Under the pieces are notes generated by a model. That model saw only the letters and a list, made by a program, of their open reading frames with translations, ran no database searches and was not told the origin of the DNA. The position numbers and the translations under genes are program-made. This document shows, in pieces, positions 8,944 to 21,433 of a DNA stretch of 64,000 nt. The stretch comes from Saccharicrinis sp963677655 (GTDB lineage Bacteria > Bacteroidota > Bacteroidia > Bacteroidales > Marinilabiliaceae), in assembly GCA_963677655.1 (NCBI GenBank), contig OY782088.1; one strand, given 5' to 3'. Position 1 is the first letter of the stretch. The number at the start of each line of letters is the position of its first letter.

Positions 8944-10221
8944 ATGCAAATTCAAGTATATAAGTTTGGTGGGGCTTCTGTGAAAAATGCATCAGGAGTT
9001 CGTAATGTATGCAGCATTATTAAGAATAATGATAAACAAATGGTTGTTGTAATCTCAGCAATGGGTAAAACAACAAATGCTTTGGAAGACCTCGTTGAAG
9101 CATACATGAAACAAGATAAACCTAAGATTAAAGAAATATTTGAATCTATAATTGATTACCATTATCATATAATTAATGAATTGTTTGAGCACAGGCATTC
9201 GTTTTATGATGAGTTTGAGCAATTGAAAAATTCTTTTGGGGAACGACTTCAATTACATCCTTCTTTGAATTATGATTTTGAGTATGATCAAATTGTGTCC
9301 TATGGTGAAATTATGTCAACTCAAATAGTTAGTCATTATGCCAATTATATCGGATTAAATAATAAATGGGTAGATGTCCGGAAAATGGTAAAAACAGATG
9401 AAAATTATAGAGATGCATCTGTTAACTGGGGCTTAAGCTCTCAGTTTATAAAGAAGGAGTTGTCTTTTGAATATGATTCAATTTATATCACACAGGGTTT
9501 TATAGGATCAACAATTAATAATATTACAACAACATTAGGTCGTGAGGGTTCTGATTATTCAGGTGCTGTTTTTGCTCATATTCTTGAGGCTGAAAGTTTA
9601 ACCATTTGGAAAGATGTTCCTGGAGTTTTAAATGCGGATCCAAGGTGGTATCCACATGCAAAAAAACTTGAAGATATATCTTATCCGGAAGCTATTGAGT
9701 TGGCTTATTACGGTGCTCAGGTTATTCATCCTAAAACTTTAAAACCTCTGCAAAACAAAGAAATTCCCCTTTATGTAAAATCTTTTATGGATACTGGTTT
9801 GGTTGGTACAAAAATCCAAACAGTAGAGCATTCCGGAAATAAGCTTCCAGTGTTTATTTTAAAACAGAATCAATTATTTATTACGATTTCACCAAAAGAT
9901 TTCTCTTTTATCGTTGAAGATAACCTTAGTGAAATATTTTCAATATTTGGAAAAAATAAAATTAAGATCAATCTGATGCAGAACTCCGCACTTAATTTTT
10001 CTGCATGTATTGATACTAAAAGAAATCCTTACAAATTAATAGAAGACTTGAAAAAAGATTTTATAGTAAAATATAATGAAAATGTTGAGTTGGTAACTAT
10101 CCGTAATTATACACAAGATGCGATTGATGAAGTAACAGATGGTAAGGAAGTTGTAGACTCTCAGCTTAGTCGTAATACAGCCAGGTATGTGGTTAAAGAA
10201 AGTGAATGGAACTTCTCATAG
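8944..10221 (+). CDS. Aspartate kinase (monofunctional)
   Basis: Aspartate kinase makes L-aspartyl-4-phosphate, the entry step to lysine, methionine, threonine and diaminopimelate. The N-terminus has the family signature YKFGGASVKNASGV (KFGGxS). Further on come TQGFIGS, the substrate loop LGREGSDYSGAVFA and the DVPGVLNADPRWYP segment, where VxTADPR is usual. Residues about 300-410 form the C-terminal regulatory ACT region (FITISPKDFSFIVEDNLSEIF). At 425 residues with no homoserine dehydrogenase domain it is monofunctional. Which amino acid inhibits it cannot be told. The stop codon TAG lies in the left arm of a perfect hairpin shared with the convergent PepSY gene. Confidence 0.93.
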   Translation: MQIQVYKFGGASVKNASGVRNVCSIIKNNDKQMVVVISAMGKTTNALEDLVEAYMKQDKPKIKEIFESIIDYHYHIINELFEHRHSFYDEFEQLKNSFGERLQLHPSLNYDFEYDQIVSYGEIMSTQIVSHYANYIGLNNKWVDVRKMVKTDENYRDASVNWGLSSQFIKKELSFEYDSIYITQGFIGSTINNITTTLGREGSDYSGAVFAHILEAESLTIWKDVPGVLNADPRWYPHAKKLEDISYPEAIELAYYGAQVIHPKTLKPLQNKEIPLYVKSFMDTGLVGTKIQTVEHSGNKLPVFILKQNQLFITISPKDFSFIVEDNLSEIFSIFGKNKIKINLMQNSALNFSACIDTKRNPYKLIEDLKKDFIVKYNENVELVTIRNYTQDAIDEVTDGKEVVDSQLSRNTARYVVKESEWNFS

Positions 10222-10236
10222 TCGTTAGACTATGAG
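10215..10236. terminator. Bidirectional hairpin containing both convergent stop codons
   Basis: CTCATAGTC (10215-10223) and GACTATGAG (10228-10236) form a perfect 9-bp stem with a GTTA loop. The aspartate kinase TAG (10219-10221) and the opposing PepSY TAG (10230-10232, minus strand) both sit in the stem, so both coding sequences end in the same CTCATAG heptamer. No strong T-run follows on either strand. Confidence 0.6.
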
Positions 10237-10727
10237 AGGATTGTTAATATTATTGTAAAGATAATTCCTGCAATAGAAACAATAATTCCCTTCTTAAATA
10301 TTTTTGTTTGAGGTTTAAACATCCAGAAGGATGATATGGCAAGAAATAATAATGCAACTCCAAATATTGTTGTCAACCATGATAGCTCACCTCCAGATGC
10401 TGTCATGTGAAGTTTAACCAGCTTAGAAATAAATGCGGGATAATCTGATTGATCATAAGTCGCAACACCCGTTTGTTTATTATAGGAACCCTCTCTGAAA
10501 TACAAAGTAGTTGCATCTTCTTTTTCAACGTCAAAGTGTCTAATTCTTAGAGCTCTGGATAGTTGGTCGATAGGAAGATCCGGCTCTAATGTTACTTCAA
10601 TGTGTTTCTTTACTTTAAATAGATTTGTGTTACGATAGGTTAGCACAATTCCACTAATGGCATACATTACCATAATGCCAACCAGAAAAAAGCCTACATA
10701 ACGATGTAAAATTCGAATAGTTTTCAT
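10230..10727 (-). CDS. PepSY-family membrane protein
   Basis: The protein begins with a short basic stretch and RILHRYVGFFLVGIMVMYAISGIVLTYR, the hallmark first helix of PepSY-associated membrane proteins with a conserved His before the helix. A periplasmic PepSY-like domain of about 85 residues follows, then HMTASGGELSWLTTIFGVALLFLAISSFWMF and a final hydrophobic helix. PepSY proteins are often linked to iron or reductase systems or act as protease inhibitors, but this one is short (165 residues), and no ferric reductase or siderophore receptor is adjacent. ATG 10725-10727 is the only suitable start. It may be co-transcribed with the lipoprotein gene upstream (60 bases apart). Confidence 0.8.
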   Translation of the reverse strand: MKTIRILHRYVGFFLVGIMVMYAISGIVLTYRNTNLFKVKKHIEVTLEPDLPIDQLSRALRIRHFDVEKEDATTLYFREGSYNKQTGVATYDQSDYPAFISKLVKLHMTASGGELSWLTTIFGVALLFLAISSFWMFKPQTKIFKKGIIVSIAGIIFTIILTILS

Positions 10728-10787
10728 TTTATTTTGTTTTGTTTGTTGCTTTTTGACGACAACGGTAATGAAAACCTTCGGGAAAAA

Positions 10788-11282
10788 TTAATTGTTTTTC
10801 AAATAAAAGCCTGCTTTGTAGCCTCTGATTTCTCCTGATGATTTGTAAAGAGTGTAAGCCACAAGGATTGAGTAAACTTTTTTTTCAATATTTCCAGAAT
10901 TTTGATCGTATTTCCAACATTCCTCAAATTGTAGTTTTCCTATATCTTTTCTTGGGTAGACTTTTTCAAATTCCTTAATGTCATTAATGCTGTAAGGTTC
11001 ATTGGTATAATAATTATAAGCAGTTTTTTTACCAGAGTAAACACTCTTAAATAAATCATCCACCAATTTTTTATGATTTAGTCTTTTGATTTTCTGTTCT
11101 TGCCATTCATCTGTAGAATCCGGATTTAATATGAGAACATCGTAAATAATTGTATCTGCCCATAATTCCAAATTTTTGTTTAAGGGAGTGATGTTGTTAC
11201 TTGTATTGTTATTATTCTTCTTGTTCTGGCAAGAAATAGTAAAAAGAAAAATAATTAGTATAGCAGGTAGAATGGATTTCAT
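10788..11282 (-). CDS. Lipoprotein of unknown function
   Basis: The N-terminus MKSILPAILIIFLFTISC is a lipoprotein signal peptide with the lipobox ending in Cys at about residue 18, followed by an Asn/Lys-rich linker (QNKKNNNNTSNN). The remaining ~130 residues are polar and mixed alpha/beta in character, with no motif I recognise. The C-terminal segment KKVYSILVAYTLYKSSGEIRGYKAGFYL looks like beta strands of a small domain, reminiscent of gliding-motility-associated lipoproteins of the GldM/GldN neighbourhood, but this resemblance is weak. It precedes the PepSY gene and follows pyrC after a strong hairpin, so it probably starts its own transcript. Confidence 0.7.
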   Translation of the reverse strand: MKSILPAILIIFLFTISCQNKKNNNNTSNNITPLNKNLELWADTIIYDVLILNPDSTDEWQEQKIKRLNHKKLVDDLFKSVYSGKKTAYNYYTNEPYSINDIKEFEKVYPRKDIGKLQFEECWKYDQNSGNIEKKVYSILVAYTLYKSSGEIRGYKAGFYLKNN

Positions 11283-11317
11283 CTGTTATAATTATTTGGT
11301 TATGATCTGAAGAAACT

Positions 11318-11377
11318 CACCACGAAAAATTATGTCTCTGTTAGAGAAAGATATTTCGTGGTGCTTTTTATTTTATT
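11318..11377. terminator. Hairpin terminator downstream of dihydroorotase
   Basis: CACCACGAAA (11318-11327) pairs with TTTCGTGGTG (11354-11363), and a small inner TCTCT/AGAGA stem lies in the loop. On the plus strand it is followed by a long T-rich run (CTTTTTATTTTATTTTAC). On the minus strand, the direction of pyrC, the following bases are only moderately T-rich. It separates pyrC from the downstream lipoprotein gene. Confidence 0.65.
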
Positions 11378-12718
11378 TTACTTTTTAAAAGTTAAACGTT
11401 CTCCCTTTTTGCTATCATCAAAAACTCCGTTGTTATATGCTAAATGTCCATTAACAAATGTATGACTAATATAATGGCTAAAACTATTTCCTTCAAAAGG
11501 ACTCCATCCGCATTTTGAGTATATGTTATCTGTTGCTACGGTCCATTTCTTCTCAGGTTCAACAATAACCAAATCTGCTTTATATCCTTCTTTTATAAAA
11601 CCTCTGTTTTTAACTTTAAAAAGTTGAGCTGGAGCATGACACATTTTTTCCACAACCTGCTCGTAAGTAAAAACACCTTCTTTTACCATCTCCAACATAG
11701 TAACTAATGAGTGTTGTACTAATGGACCACCAGAGGGTGCTTTAAAATAAGTTCCTTGTTTTTCTTCTTTAGTATGAGGAGCATGATCTGTTGCAACAAC
11801 AGTTAATGTATCTTCAACTACTGCTTTTCTTAAGGCATCTCTATCGTTAACTGTTTTAATGGCAGGATTCCATTTAATGCGTGCACCATATTTTTTATAA
11901 TCATCGCTGGTAAACCAAAGGTGATGTACGCAAACTTCTCCAGTAACTTTTCTTTCTTCAATAGGCATACCTTTATCCAGCAATTCAAGTTCCTTTGCTG
12001 TTGTTAAATGTAAAATGTGTAATCGAGCGCCATGTTTTCTGGCAAGACTGGCAGCTTTTGATGATGATTTGTAGCAGGCTTCTTTGGAGCGAATCAAATG
12101 ATGCATCTCAAAAGGAACGTCTTCACCGTATTTTTCATTGGCTGATTTTAAGTTAGCCTGGATAGTGTCTTCATCTTCGCAGTGTGCAGCAATAATAGTT
12201 GGAGCCTTTGAGAAAATTGCAGCAAGAGTCGATTCGTTATCAACTAACATATTACCAGTTGAGCTTCCCATAAAAACTTTAATACCACAAACTTTTTCTG
12301 GATCTGTTTTTAATAGTTCATCCAGATTATCATTTGTTGCCCCTATGTAAAATGAATAATTAGCAATAGATCTTTCGGAAGCTATTTTGTATTTCTCTTC
12401 CAATACTTCATGAGTGGTAGCCTGAGGTTTTGTGTTAGGCATCTCCATGTAAGAAGTAGTGCCACCGGCAACAGCAGCTCTTGCTTCTGTATAAATTTCA
12501 GCTTTATGAGTAAGTCCTGGTTCCCTGAAATGTACCTGGTCATCAATTACTCCCGGAAGAAGCATTTTTCCTGTTCCGTCAATGATTTGATCTGCTTCAG
12601 GCAATTGTTCATCTCCAGAAAAAATCTTTTCAATTAAATCATCCTTTATTAAGATGCTACCAATAACCGATTCACCTTCGTTTATAATTTTAATATCCTT
12701 AATCAATATAGAACTCAT
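11378..12718 (-). CDS. pyrC: Dihydroorotase
   Basis: Dihydroorotase cyclises N-carbamoyl-aspartate to dihydroorotate, the third step of pyrimidine synthesis. The amidohydrolase signature is clear: PGVIDDQVHFREPGLTHKAE with the metal-binding HxR, AGGTTSYMEMPNT, IKVFMGSSTGNM, AAHCEDEDTI, HILHLTTAKE and the metal-ligand segment ATDHAPHTKEEK. At 446 residues it fits the class I, DHOase-type enzymes of Bacteroidota. I start it at ATG 12716-12718 (MSSILIKDIKII). The frame is open further upstream to 12784, but that would overlap the preceding glycosyltransferase, and the extension is not part of the family. It lies 34 bases after that gene and is probably in one transcript with it. Confidence 0.95.
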   Translation of the reverse strand: MSSILIKDIKIINEGESVIGSILIKDDLIEKIFSGDEQLPEADQIIDGTGKMLLPGVIDDQVHFREPGLTHKAEIYTEARAAVAGGTTSYMEMPNTKPQATTHEVLEEKYKIASERSIANYSFYIGATNDNLDELLKTDPEKVCGIKVFMGSSTGNMLVDNESTLAAIFSKAPTIIAAHCEDEDTIQANLKSANEKYGEDVPFEMHHLIRSKEACYKSSSKAASLARKHGARLHILHLTTAKELELLDKGMPIEERKVTGEVCVHHLWFTSDDYKKYGARIKWNPAIKTVNDRDALRKAVVEDTLTVVATDHAPHTKEEKQGTYFKAPSGGPLVQHSLVTMLEMVKEGVFTYEQVVEKMCHAPAQLFKVKNRGFIKEGYKADLVIVEPEKKWTVATDNIYSKCGWSPFEGNSFSHYISHTFVNGHLAYNNGVFDDSKKGERLTFKK

Positions 12719-12752
12719 AATACTTACTTTAAATTTTACACCAACAACAATT

Positions 12753-13481
12753 TTATCTTTCGTATTTTTTAAACCAGCTGGCAATTTTCATTTTTATAAC
12801 ACCCCAAACAGCTTCGTTAAATATACCACCGCTCATTTTTGAAGTTCCTTTTTGCCTGTCAGTAAAAACAATCGGAACCTCAATAATGTTGAATCCGTAT
12901 TTCCATGAAGTAAATTTCATTTCAATCTGAAAACCATATCCCTTCAATTTTATTTTATCTAAAGGGATGGTTTCTAGAGTATGTTTTCTATAACATTTAA
13001 AACCGGCTGTAGTGTCCATTATCTTCATTCCAGTAACTAAACGGACGTATACTGATGCAAAATACGACATTAATACTCTGCCCATCGGCCAGTTAACAAC
13101 ATTAACACCCGATTTATATCTTGATCCAATAGCTAAATCTGCACCACTTTTACAAGTGTCATAGAGTTCAATTAGTTTTTCAGGAGGGTGCGAAAAGTCG
13201 GCATCCATTTCAAAAATGTAGTCATAACCTTTTTCTATAGCCCATTTAAAACCCGTAATATATGCTGTTCCCAGTCCGAGTTTTCCTTTTCTTTCTATCA
13301 TATGCAGTTTTTCTTCATGTATAGCCTGAAGTCTTTTAACAATATCTGCAGTTCCATCGGGCGAATTGTCTTCTATTATTAATATATGAAATTCTTTAGG
13401 TAAAGAAAAGACTATATCAATAATTGCTTCGATGTTTTCTTTCTCGTTGTATGTGGGAATTATAACAATACTATCAGTCAC
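12753..13481 (-). CDS. Polyprenol-phosphate mannosyltransferase (GT2 family)
   Basis: This is a Dpm1-like GT2 enzyme that transfers a sugar (typically mannose) from its nucleotide donor to a polyprenyl phosphate at the inner face of the membrane. It shows the family nucleotide-binding start DSIVIIPTYNEKENIEAII, IIEDNSPDGTADIV, GLGTAYITGFKWAIEKG, the metal-binding MDADFSHPPE, IGSRYKSGVNVVNWP and the C-terminal FTDRQKGTSKMSGGIFNEAVWGV. There is no C-terminal membrane domain. The open frame reaches 13517 only through a TTG. I choose GTG 13479-13481 because homologues begin just before xDSIVIIPTYNE. It precedes pyrC on the same strand. Confidence 0.88.
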   Translation of the reverse strand: MTDSIVIIPTYNEKENIEAIIDIVFSLPKEFHILIIEDNSPDGTADIVKRLQAIHEEKLHMIERKGKLGLGTAYITGFKWAIEKGYDYIFEMDADFSHPPEKLIELYDTCKSGADLAIGSRYKSGVNVVNWPMGRVLMSYFASVYVRLVTGMKIMDTTAGFKCYRKHTLETIPLDKIKLKGYGFQIEMKFTSWKYGFNIIEVPIVFTDRQKGTSKMSGGIFNEAVWGVIKMKIASWFKKYER

Positions 13482-13517
13482 AATAAAAATATTATATTTT
13501 AATATCAGTAGCCACAA

Positions 13518-13945
13518 ATGTAATAACTACATCTTTATCTTATGTGCTTTATTTACAAAAAACTACTTTGTGTTATTATTTTAGGGCGTAACCCTCGTTA
13601 ATACTTGCTGTTCTATAGTTGTGTGTTTTATGCTCGGGTCGGGCTATTCACTATTACTCCTCGCTTCCTGCTTTTTTAATAGAAGAATGGATTTTACTAA
13701 GAAGTGATTCTTTGAAGAGGGGTATTTATATGATTATGGTTACGCTGTGGGGTATCCGTTTCTATCCCTTACGCAAATTGTCAACATGAAACATACTATC
13801 ATAAATACTGTAATAATGGTAGGCTTGTTAAGTGGTATAACTAGATGGGTAATTTTTATTGAAAAAAAAGTTTGAATGTAAATGGCTGATAAAATGGATG
13901 TTAAAAATTGTAGATGAAAATATTAAATAAAAAATCAATGGTTTG
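13518..13945. other. Gene-free stretch before the first rRNA promoters
   Basis: No coding frame is credible. The region holds one conserved-looking structured element (13584-13776) described separately; the rest (13777-13945) is AT-rich and unremarkable. Confidence 0.6.
13584..13776. repeat. Possible conserved non-coding repeat of Bacteroidota
   Basis: The element has three recognisable blocks: GGGCGTAACCCTCG (a short palindromic start), TCGGGTCGGGCTATTCACTA followed by CTCCTCGC, and, about 100 bases on, GGGTATCCGTTTCTATCCC with TTACGCAAA. From memory, blocks of the form GGGCGTTCCCC...GGGTCGGGCTATTCGC...TATCCCTCACGCAAA recur between genes of many Bacteroidota. I could not search to confirm this. 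This copy looks partly degraded. Confidence 0.4.
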
Positions 13946-13977
13946 TTTGGAATTTAAAATTAAAGTCTGTTATTTTG
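13946..13977 (+). promoter_or_regulatory. rRNA operon 1 promoter P1
   Basis: TTTG at 13946-13949 (-33 element) and TTATTTTG at 13970-13977 (-7 element) are spaced by 20 bases. The bases after it, CATCCGCTTTTAA, recur after each of the other rRNA promoters in this window. Confidence 0.65.
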
Positions 13978-14102
13978 CATCCGCTTTTAAGGAAAAGCAC
14001 AATACAAAACATTGAAATTTTGGCTGTGTAAATGGTGAAAAAAAGGATAAAGAAGATTTGATTTCACTTGAAAAAAAATAAAATAAATTTTTTCAAAATT
14101 TA

Positions 14103-14135
14103 TTTGGAAATTAAAAATAAAATCATTTATCTTTG
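14103..14135 (+). promoter_or_regulatory. rRNA operon 1 promoter P2
   Basis: TTTG at 14103-14106 and a perfect TATCTTTG at 14128-14135, 21 bases apart, followed by CACCGCTTTTAGAG. The predicted start is near 14142, about 250 bases before the mature 16S. The leader just after it contains TTAGAG/CTCTAA, a small stem. Confidence 0.8.
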
Positions 14136-14281
14136 CACCGCTTTTAGAGCAACACTCTAACGAAGGTTAGGGAGAAAAAAAAAGATTGAAATAAACGAGA
14201 TTTAGAAAGAGTTCTGGATTAAGTTTACAAGATATAAAGAGTTCGATTTATTTATGCCTTGATGCTGTATAAAACGAAAGC

Positions 14282-14291
14282 GTTCTTTGAA
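14282..14291 (+). promoter_or_regulatory. boxA-like antitermination element in rRNA leader 1
   Basis: GTTCTTTGAA resembles the boxA core (TGCTCTTTAA in E. coli) that recruits NusB/S10 on rRNA leaders. It lies about 110 bases before the 16S start and is repeated identically in operon 2 at 21777-21786. Confidence 0.5.
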
Positions 14292-14390
14292 AATATTGAA
14301 ATGCACACTTAATAAAAGGAAAGTAAAGTTGATTTTGAGTTAAAACTCTTGTAAGGAATTATAGCCATTCAATTGGCACAAAATTTTTAT

Positions 14391-15914
<1,524 letters not shown>

Positions 15915-15980
15915 GGAGAGAGTTTTAAATATACTTTAAAACAACTCACTTTTCTTTTATAAGCATTTCAAAATTAAAAC

Positions 15981-16054
15981 AGTCCTGTAGCTCAGTTGGT
16001 TAGAGCACTACACTGATAATGTAGGGGTCCGCAGTTCAAATCTGCGCAGGACTA
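15981..16054 (+). tRNA. tRNA-Ile (GAT)
   Basis: A complete cloverleaf with 7-bp acceptor stem AGTCCTG/CAGGACT, D-arm TAGCTCAGTTGGTTAGAG, anticodon loop CTGATAA (anticodon GAT) and T-arm GCAGTTCAAATCTGC. The 3' CCA is not encoded. It lies in the 16S-23S spacer, as is typical. Confidence 0.95.
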
Positions 16055-16074
16055 CTTATTACTACAGGTAATAC

Positions 16075-16148
16075 GGGGGATTAGCTCAGCTGGCTAGAGC
16101 GCCTGCCTTGCACGCAGGAGGTCATCGGTTCGACTCCGATATTCTCCA
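16075..16148 (+). tRNA. tRNA-Ala (TGC)
   Basis: Cloverleaf with acceptor GGGGGAT/ATTCTCC (two G-U pairs), D-arm TAGCTCAGCTGGCTAGAG, anticodon loop CTTGCAC (anticodon TGC) and T-arm ATCGGTTCGACTCCGAT. CCA is not encoded. It lies 20 bases after tRNA-Ile in the 16S-23S spacer. Confidence 0.95.
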
Positions 16149-16241
16149 CAGATTCAATTGAGAATCAAACGTACATTGACATATTGGCAAAACAATCAAA
16201 ATCATAGTTTAGCAATGCGCAAAGCATATAGCTAAACCAAC

Positions 16242-19033
<2,792 letters not shown>

Positions 19034-19199
19034 TTGGGCGTATGAGTGAGTGCTGTGATTTTGATTGGAGCTAGTATGTAAAAACAGACTATTAGAAGAG
19101 AGATCAGATATAATAGACTGTAAAAGATATTGAATAGAATGTTAGAATAGATAGAGTCTTTAAGTCTCTTATCTATAATCTAAAAATCTAGAAAGACAT

Positions 19200-19310
<111 letters not shown>

Positions 19311-19316
19311 TTAAAG

Positions 19317-19353
19317 AAAGAGCAATCGAACAAGTTTCGGTTGCTCTTTTTGC
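19317..19353 (+). terminator. rRNA operon 1 terminator
   Basis: AGAGCAATCGAAC and GTTTCGGTTGCTCT form an imperfect hairpin followed by TTTTTGCGTTT directly after the 5S gene. An almost identical hairpin ends operon 2. Confidence 0.9.
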
Positions 19354-19466
19354 GTTTATAGACCTCTAGATTGAGGATTGATGAATTATGATTTATGTTG
19401 CTCTGCTATAAGCATGCTGTAATTTATAGATTGCATATTACTATGGGATTTTGGCAGCTTTCCAAC

Positions 19467-19598
19467 ATGAAAACTACAGTACTAGAACGTCATGCAGAAA
19501 TACGAAGAATAGTAGATCTGTGGCATAAAAGTAAGAAGCAAATAAGACAACTATATTTTTGTAAGAAAAAAGGAATTTCTCTGGATTCACTTAAATAG
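19467..19598 (+). pseudogene. IS66-type accessory protein fragment (tentative)
   Basis: A 43-residue frame starting at ATG 19467 (MKTTVLERHAEIRRIVDLWH) ends SKKQIRQLYFCKKKGISLDSLK. The FCKKKGISLDSLK part resembles the helix-turn-helix of IS66-family TnpA-like accessory proteins, where an aromatic-Trp follows; here a stop codon falls exactly at that point. It lies between the two rRNA operons with no other IS66 genes, so I read it as a truncated relic. A frame extended upstream exists but has no family support. Confidence 0.35.
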
Positions 19599-19659
19599 GA
19601 TCAGAGACAATATTTGGGTTTGAACAAAAAAAGAGTTTTTCTGCTGTTAAATAGAAAAG

Positions 19660-19740
19660 AGGCTGAAAGCCTATAACATCATAACAAGGTTGCAACGCCC
19701 CTTGTTTTTGTCATCAGGAAAATATCAGGCTGAAAGTCTG
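19660..19740 (+). repeat. Left composite REP unit of the RAYT element
   Basis: AGGCTGAAAGCCT (19660-19672) is followed by TAACATCA, a hairpin AACAAGG/CCTTGTT (19683-19689 with 19700-19706) and CAGGCTGAAAGTCTG (19726-19740). The unit ends three bases before the transposase stop codon. The same series of parts, inverted, lies at 20255-20329. Confidence 0.75.
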
Positions 19741-19743
19741 TAA

Positions 19744-20196
19744 CTATCTCCAATAATATTTTGGATTATATTCTAGACTATACTCTTTAAAATACATCTC
19801 AACTTCTTCTTGGTAAGACAGTTTTTTATGATGTTCTTTCTGGTTTGCGATATATCTTTTTACTACTTCCATCTTAGAACTACTTACGGAAAATGCACCA
19901 TAACCTGTTTGCCTTGTAAACTTAGAAAAAGATGGAATATTATCCTTAACCCATTTTGAAGATTCCTTTTTAAAGTCTTCAATGATTTTAGATAATGCAT
20001 AGTTCTTTGACATTCTAAAAAGGCTATGTACATGATCTTCATTACAATTAGATACTATACAAGAAGAATTGTGATTCTTTAAGATGCCTGTAATAAAAGC
20101 AAGAAGTTTTACCTCCCAATCTGAAGAAATAAAAGGGTATCTTTCTTTAGTACCGAACGTAAGATGGATATATAGTTGTGATAATGATTGTCCCAT
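19744..20196 (-). CDS. REP-associated tyrosine transposase (IS200/IS605-like, Y1 HUH)
   Basis: The 150-residue protein is a Y1 HUH single-strand DNA transposase. The HUH pair is HVH at residues 55-57 in NCNEDHVHSLF, the catalytic Tyr is probably Y115 in VVKRYIANQKEHH, and the family stretch KKESSKWVKDN and QTGYGAFSVS lies between. The C-terminus EYNPKYYW is typical for the group in Bacteroidota. No TnpB is present. The gene is enclosed by inverted composite palindromes whose inner ends lie close to the coding region, which is the arrangement of RAYT elements. These proteins process REP-type hairpins and are often domesticated. The start ATG (20194-20196) fits the family N-terminus MGQSLSQLYIHLTFGTK. 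Confidence 0.92.
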   Translation of the reverse strand: MGQSLSQLYIHLTFGTKERYPFISSDWEVKLLAFITGILKNHNSSCIVSNCNEDHVHSLFRMSKNYALSKIIEDFKKESSKWVKDNIPSFSKFTRQTGYGAFSVSSSKMEVVKRYIANQKEHHKKLSYQEEVEMYFKEYSLEYNPKYYWR

Positions 20197-20254
20197 AGTT
20201 TATAGTTTGTATATTTTGATTTTGTAGATTAAATGTAGTAGAAATGTTTCAGAA

Positions 20255-20329
20255 TTTCAGCCTGAACTTACAGTGTGTTTATGTACTTGGGACGATGTCC
20301 CAAGTTTTGATGTAAGAGGCTTTCAGCCT
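20255..20329 (-). repeat. Right composite REP unit of the RAYT element (inverted)
   Basis: Read on the minus strand it runs AGGCTGAAAGCCT (20329-20317), TTACATCA, a perfect 9-bp hairpin ACTTGGGAC/GTCCCAAGT (20285-20305) and CAGGCTGAAA (20264-20255). Order and spacing match the left unit, but the hairpin sequence differs, as expected if structure rather than sequence is kept. Confidence 0.75.
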
Positions 20330-21266
20330 AAAAACAAAGAAATTTTATCGACAGTTCAGTGATGTTGTAGATGTACAAGTATTTTCTATTCATGTTAACA
20401 AAAATTAATACTTAATTAATTAAAACAACATTTAGACCCAGATTTTATACTTGATCCCTTAAATATTGGATAACAAAGTTTAATAAAGAGCAAGCCTCAA
20501 AATAATCAGATCCAACTACTACCTGATTTATTCCAGTATAAGTTGAAAATGCAACAAAACACACCTATCAAGAAATTGTGTTTCCTAATGTAGTAATATT
20601 TCGTTATAGTCAAGGAGTTTCTATAGAAACGCTTAAAGAACTTATAAAATTGTATTGATATGTTTACATTGTCTTCAGAACTAAACTTTCTATAATATAT
20701 TTTACAAAACTGGTACATATGGTTTATATTCGGTAGCAGCTGTGCGTTACCCCACACATTGCAACATTTCTTTATTTTTACCCTATTAGTAAGGCAGTCA
20801 TACTATGCCCGTAATCATTTTATCGTTCTAAACAGCAATGGTATATATCATAGGCAAGTAATTTTCGGGCGTAGATATTGATATTTGAAAGACACTACTC
20901 AACGAACGATAATTGGTTTAATACTTATAAATATCGGTGCTAGTAAGTTGTTTAACTTTTTTATTCTCTTGAACTGAACTTGTCTAAAATCCATTGCTAT
21001 TTTGTTTTGATGGACAGAATATAAAAGACATTATTTATGGCATGTGTTTAATGTAAAATGATTTTTCAGATAAAATCAATTTTGTAGTCACAAGTGAATT
21101 ATTTCACCAGGATTATAAGCCTATATTAAAAGATTATTCCACGTATGTAAATCGTTTTTCAAAGTAGGATTAAAAATATTATAAAATATTTTCATCTATA
21201 ACGACTTGACAAAATGCTATTTGCGACTTATCTTTGAATTCTGCGCAAAAAATATTCTGAATTAAA
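20330..21266. other. Gene-free inter-operon region
   Basis: About 940 bases between the RAYT element and the operon 2 promoters. It has no intact gene. An 83-codon frame on the minus strand (20506-20757) has the composition of chance sequence. A short plus-strand trace possibly from a tyrosine recombinase is listed separately. The rest shows nothing I can name. Confidence 0.5.
20554..20664 (+). pseudogene. Possible tyrosine recombinase C-terminal trace
   Basis: The plus-strand frame NATKHTYQEIVFP...RYSQGVSIETLKEL ends at a TGA. The HT near its start and GVSIETLKEL resemble the HTFATxxxxxGVSIETxxKxLGH block of Bacteroidota integrases, but the catalytic Arg and Tyr parts are absent and upstream codons include stops. 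Weak evidence. Confidence 0.2.
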
Positions 21267-21298
21267 TTTGGAAGTTAAAAATAAAAGCAGTTGTTTTG
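21267..21298 (+). promoter_or_regulatory. rRNA operon 2 promoter P1
   Basis: TTTG at 21267-21270 and TTGTTTTG at 21291-21298, 20 bases apart, followed by CACCCGCTTTGAACG. It is the weakest match of the three stacked promoters. Confidence 0.55.
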
Positions 21299-21433
21299 CA
21301 CCCGCTTTGAACGAAAGGCGTGATTAAAAGATTGAAATAATGAACAACTTTAAGGGAGAAAAGTCTTGATGTTGAGGAGGTTTTAGGAGTTAAAAAGTCA
21401 GATGAAAATTTTGAGAATGTTTTTTCAAAAACA

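Noticed and set aside
12719..12784. Longer N-terminus for dihydroorotase
   Set aside because: It would overlap the preceding glycosyltransferase gene, and homologues begin at MSSILIKD-like sequence.
20506..20757. 83-codon minus-strand frame
   Set aside because: Aromatic and Lys/Asn-rich composition of AT-rich chance sequence, no start context, no neighbour in the same direction.
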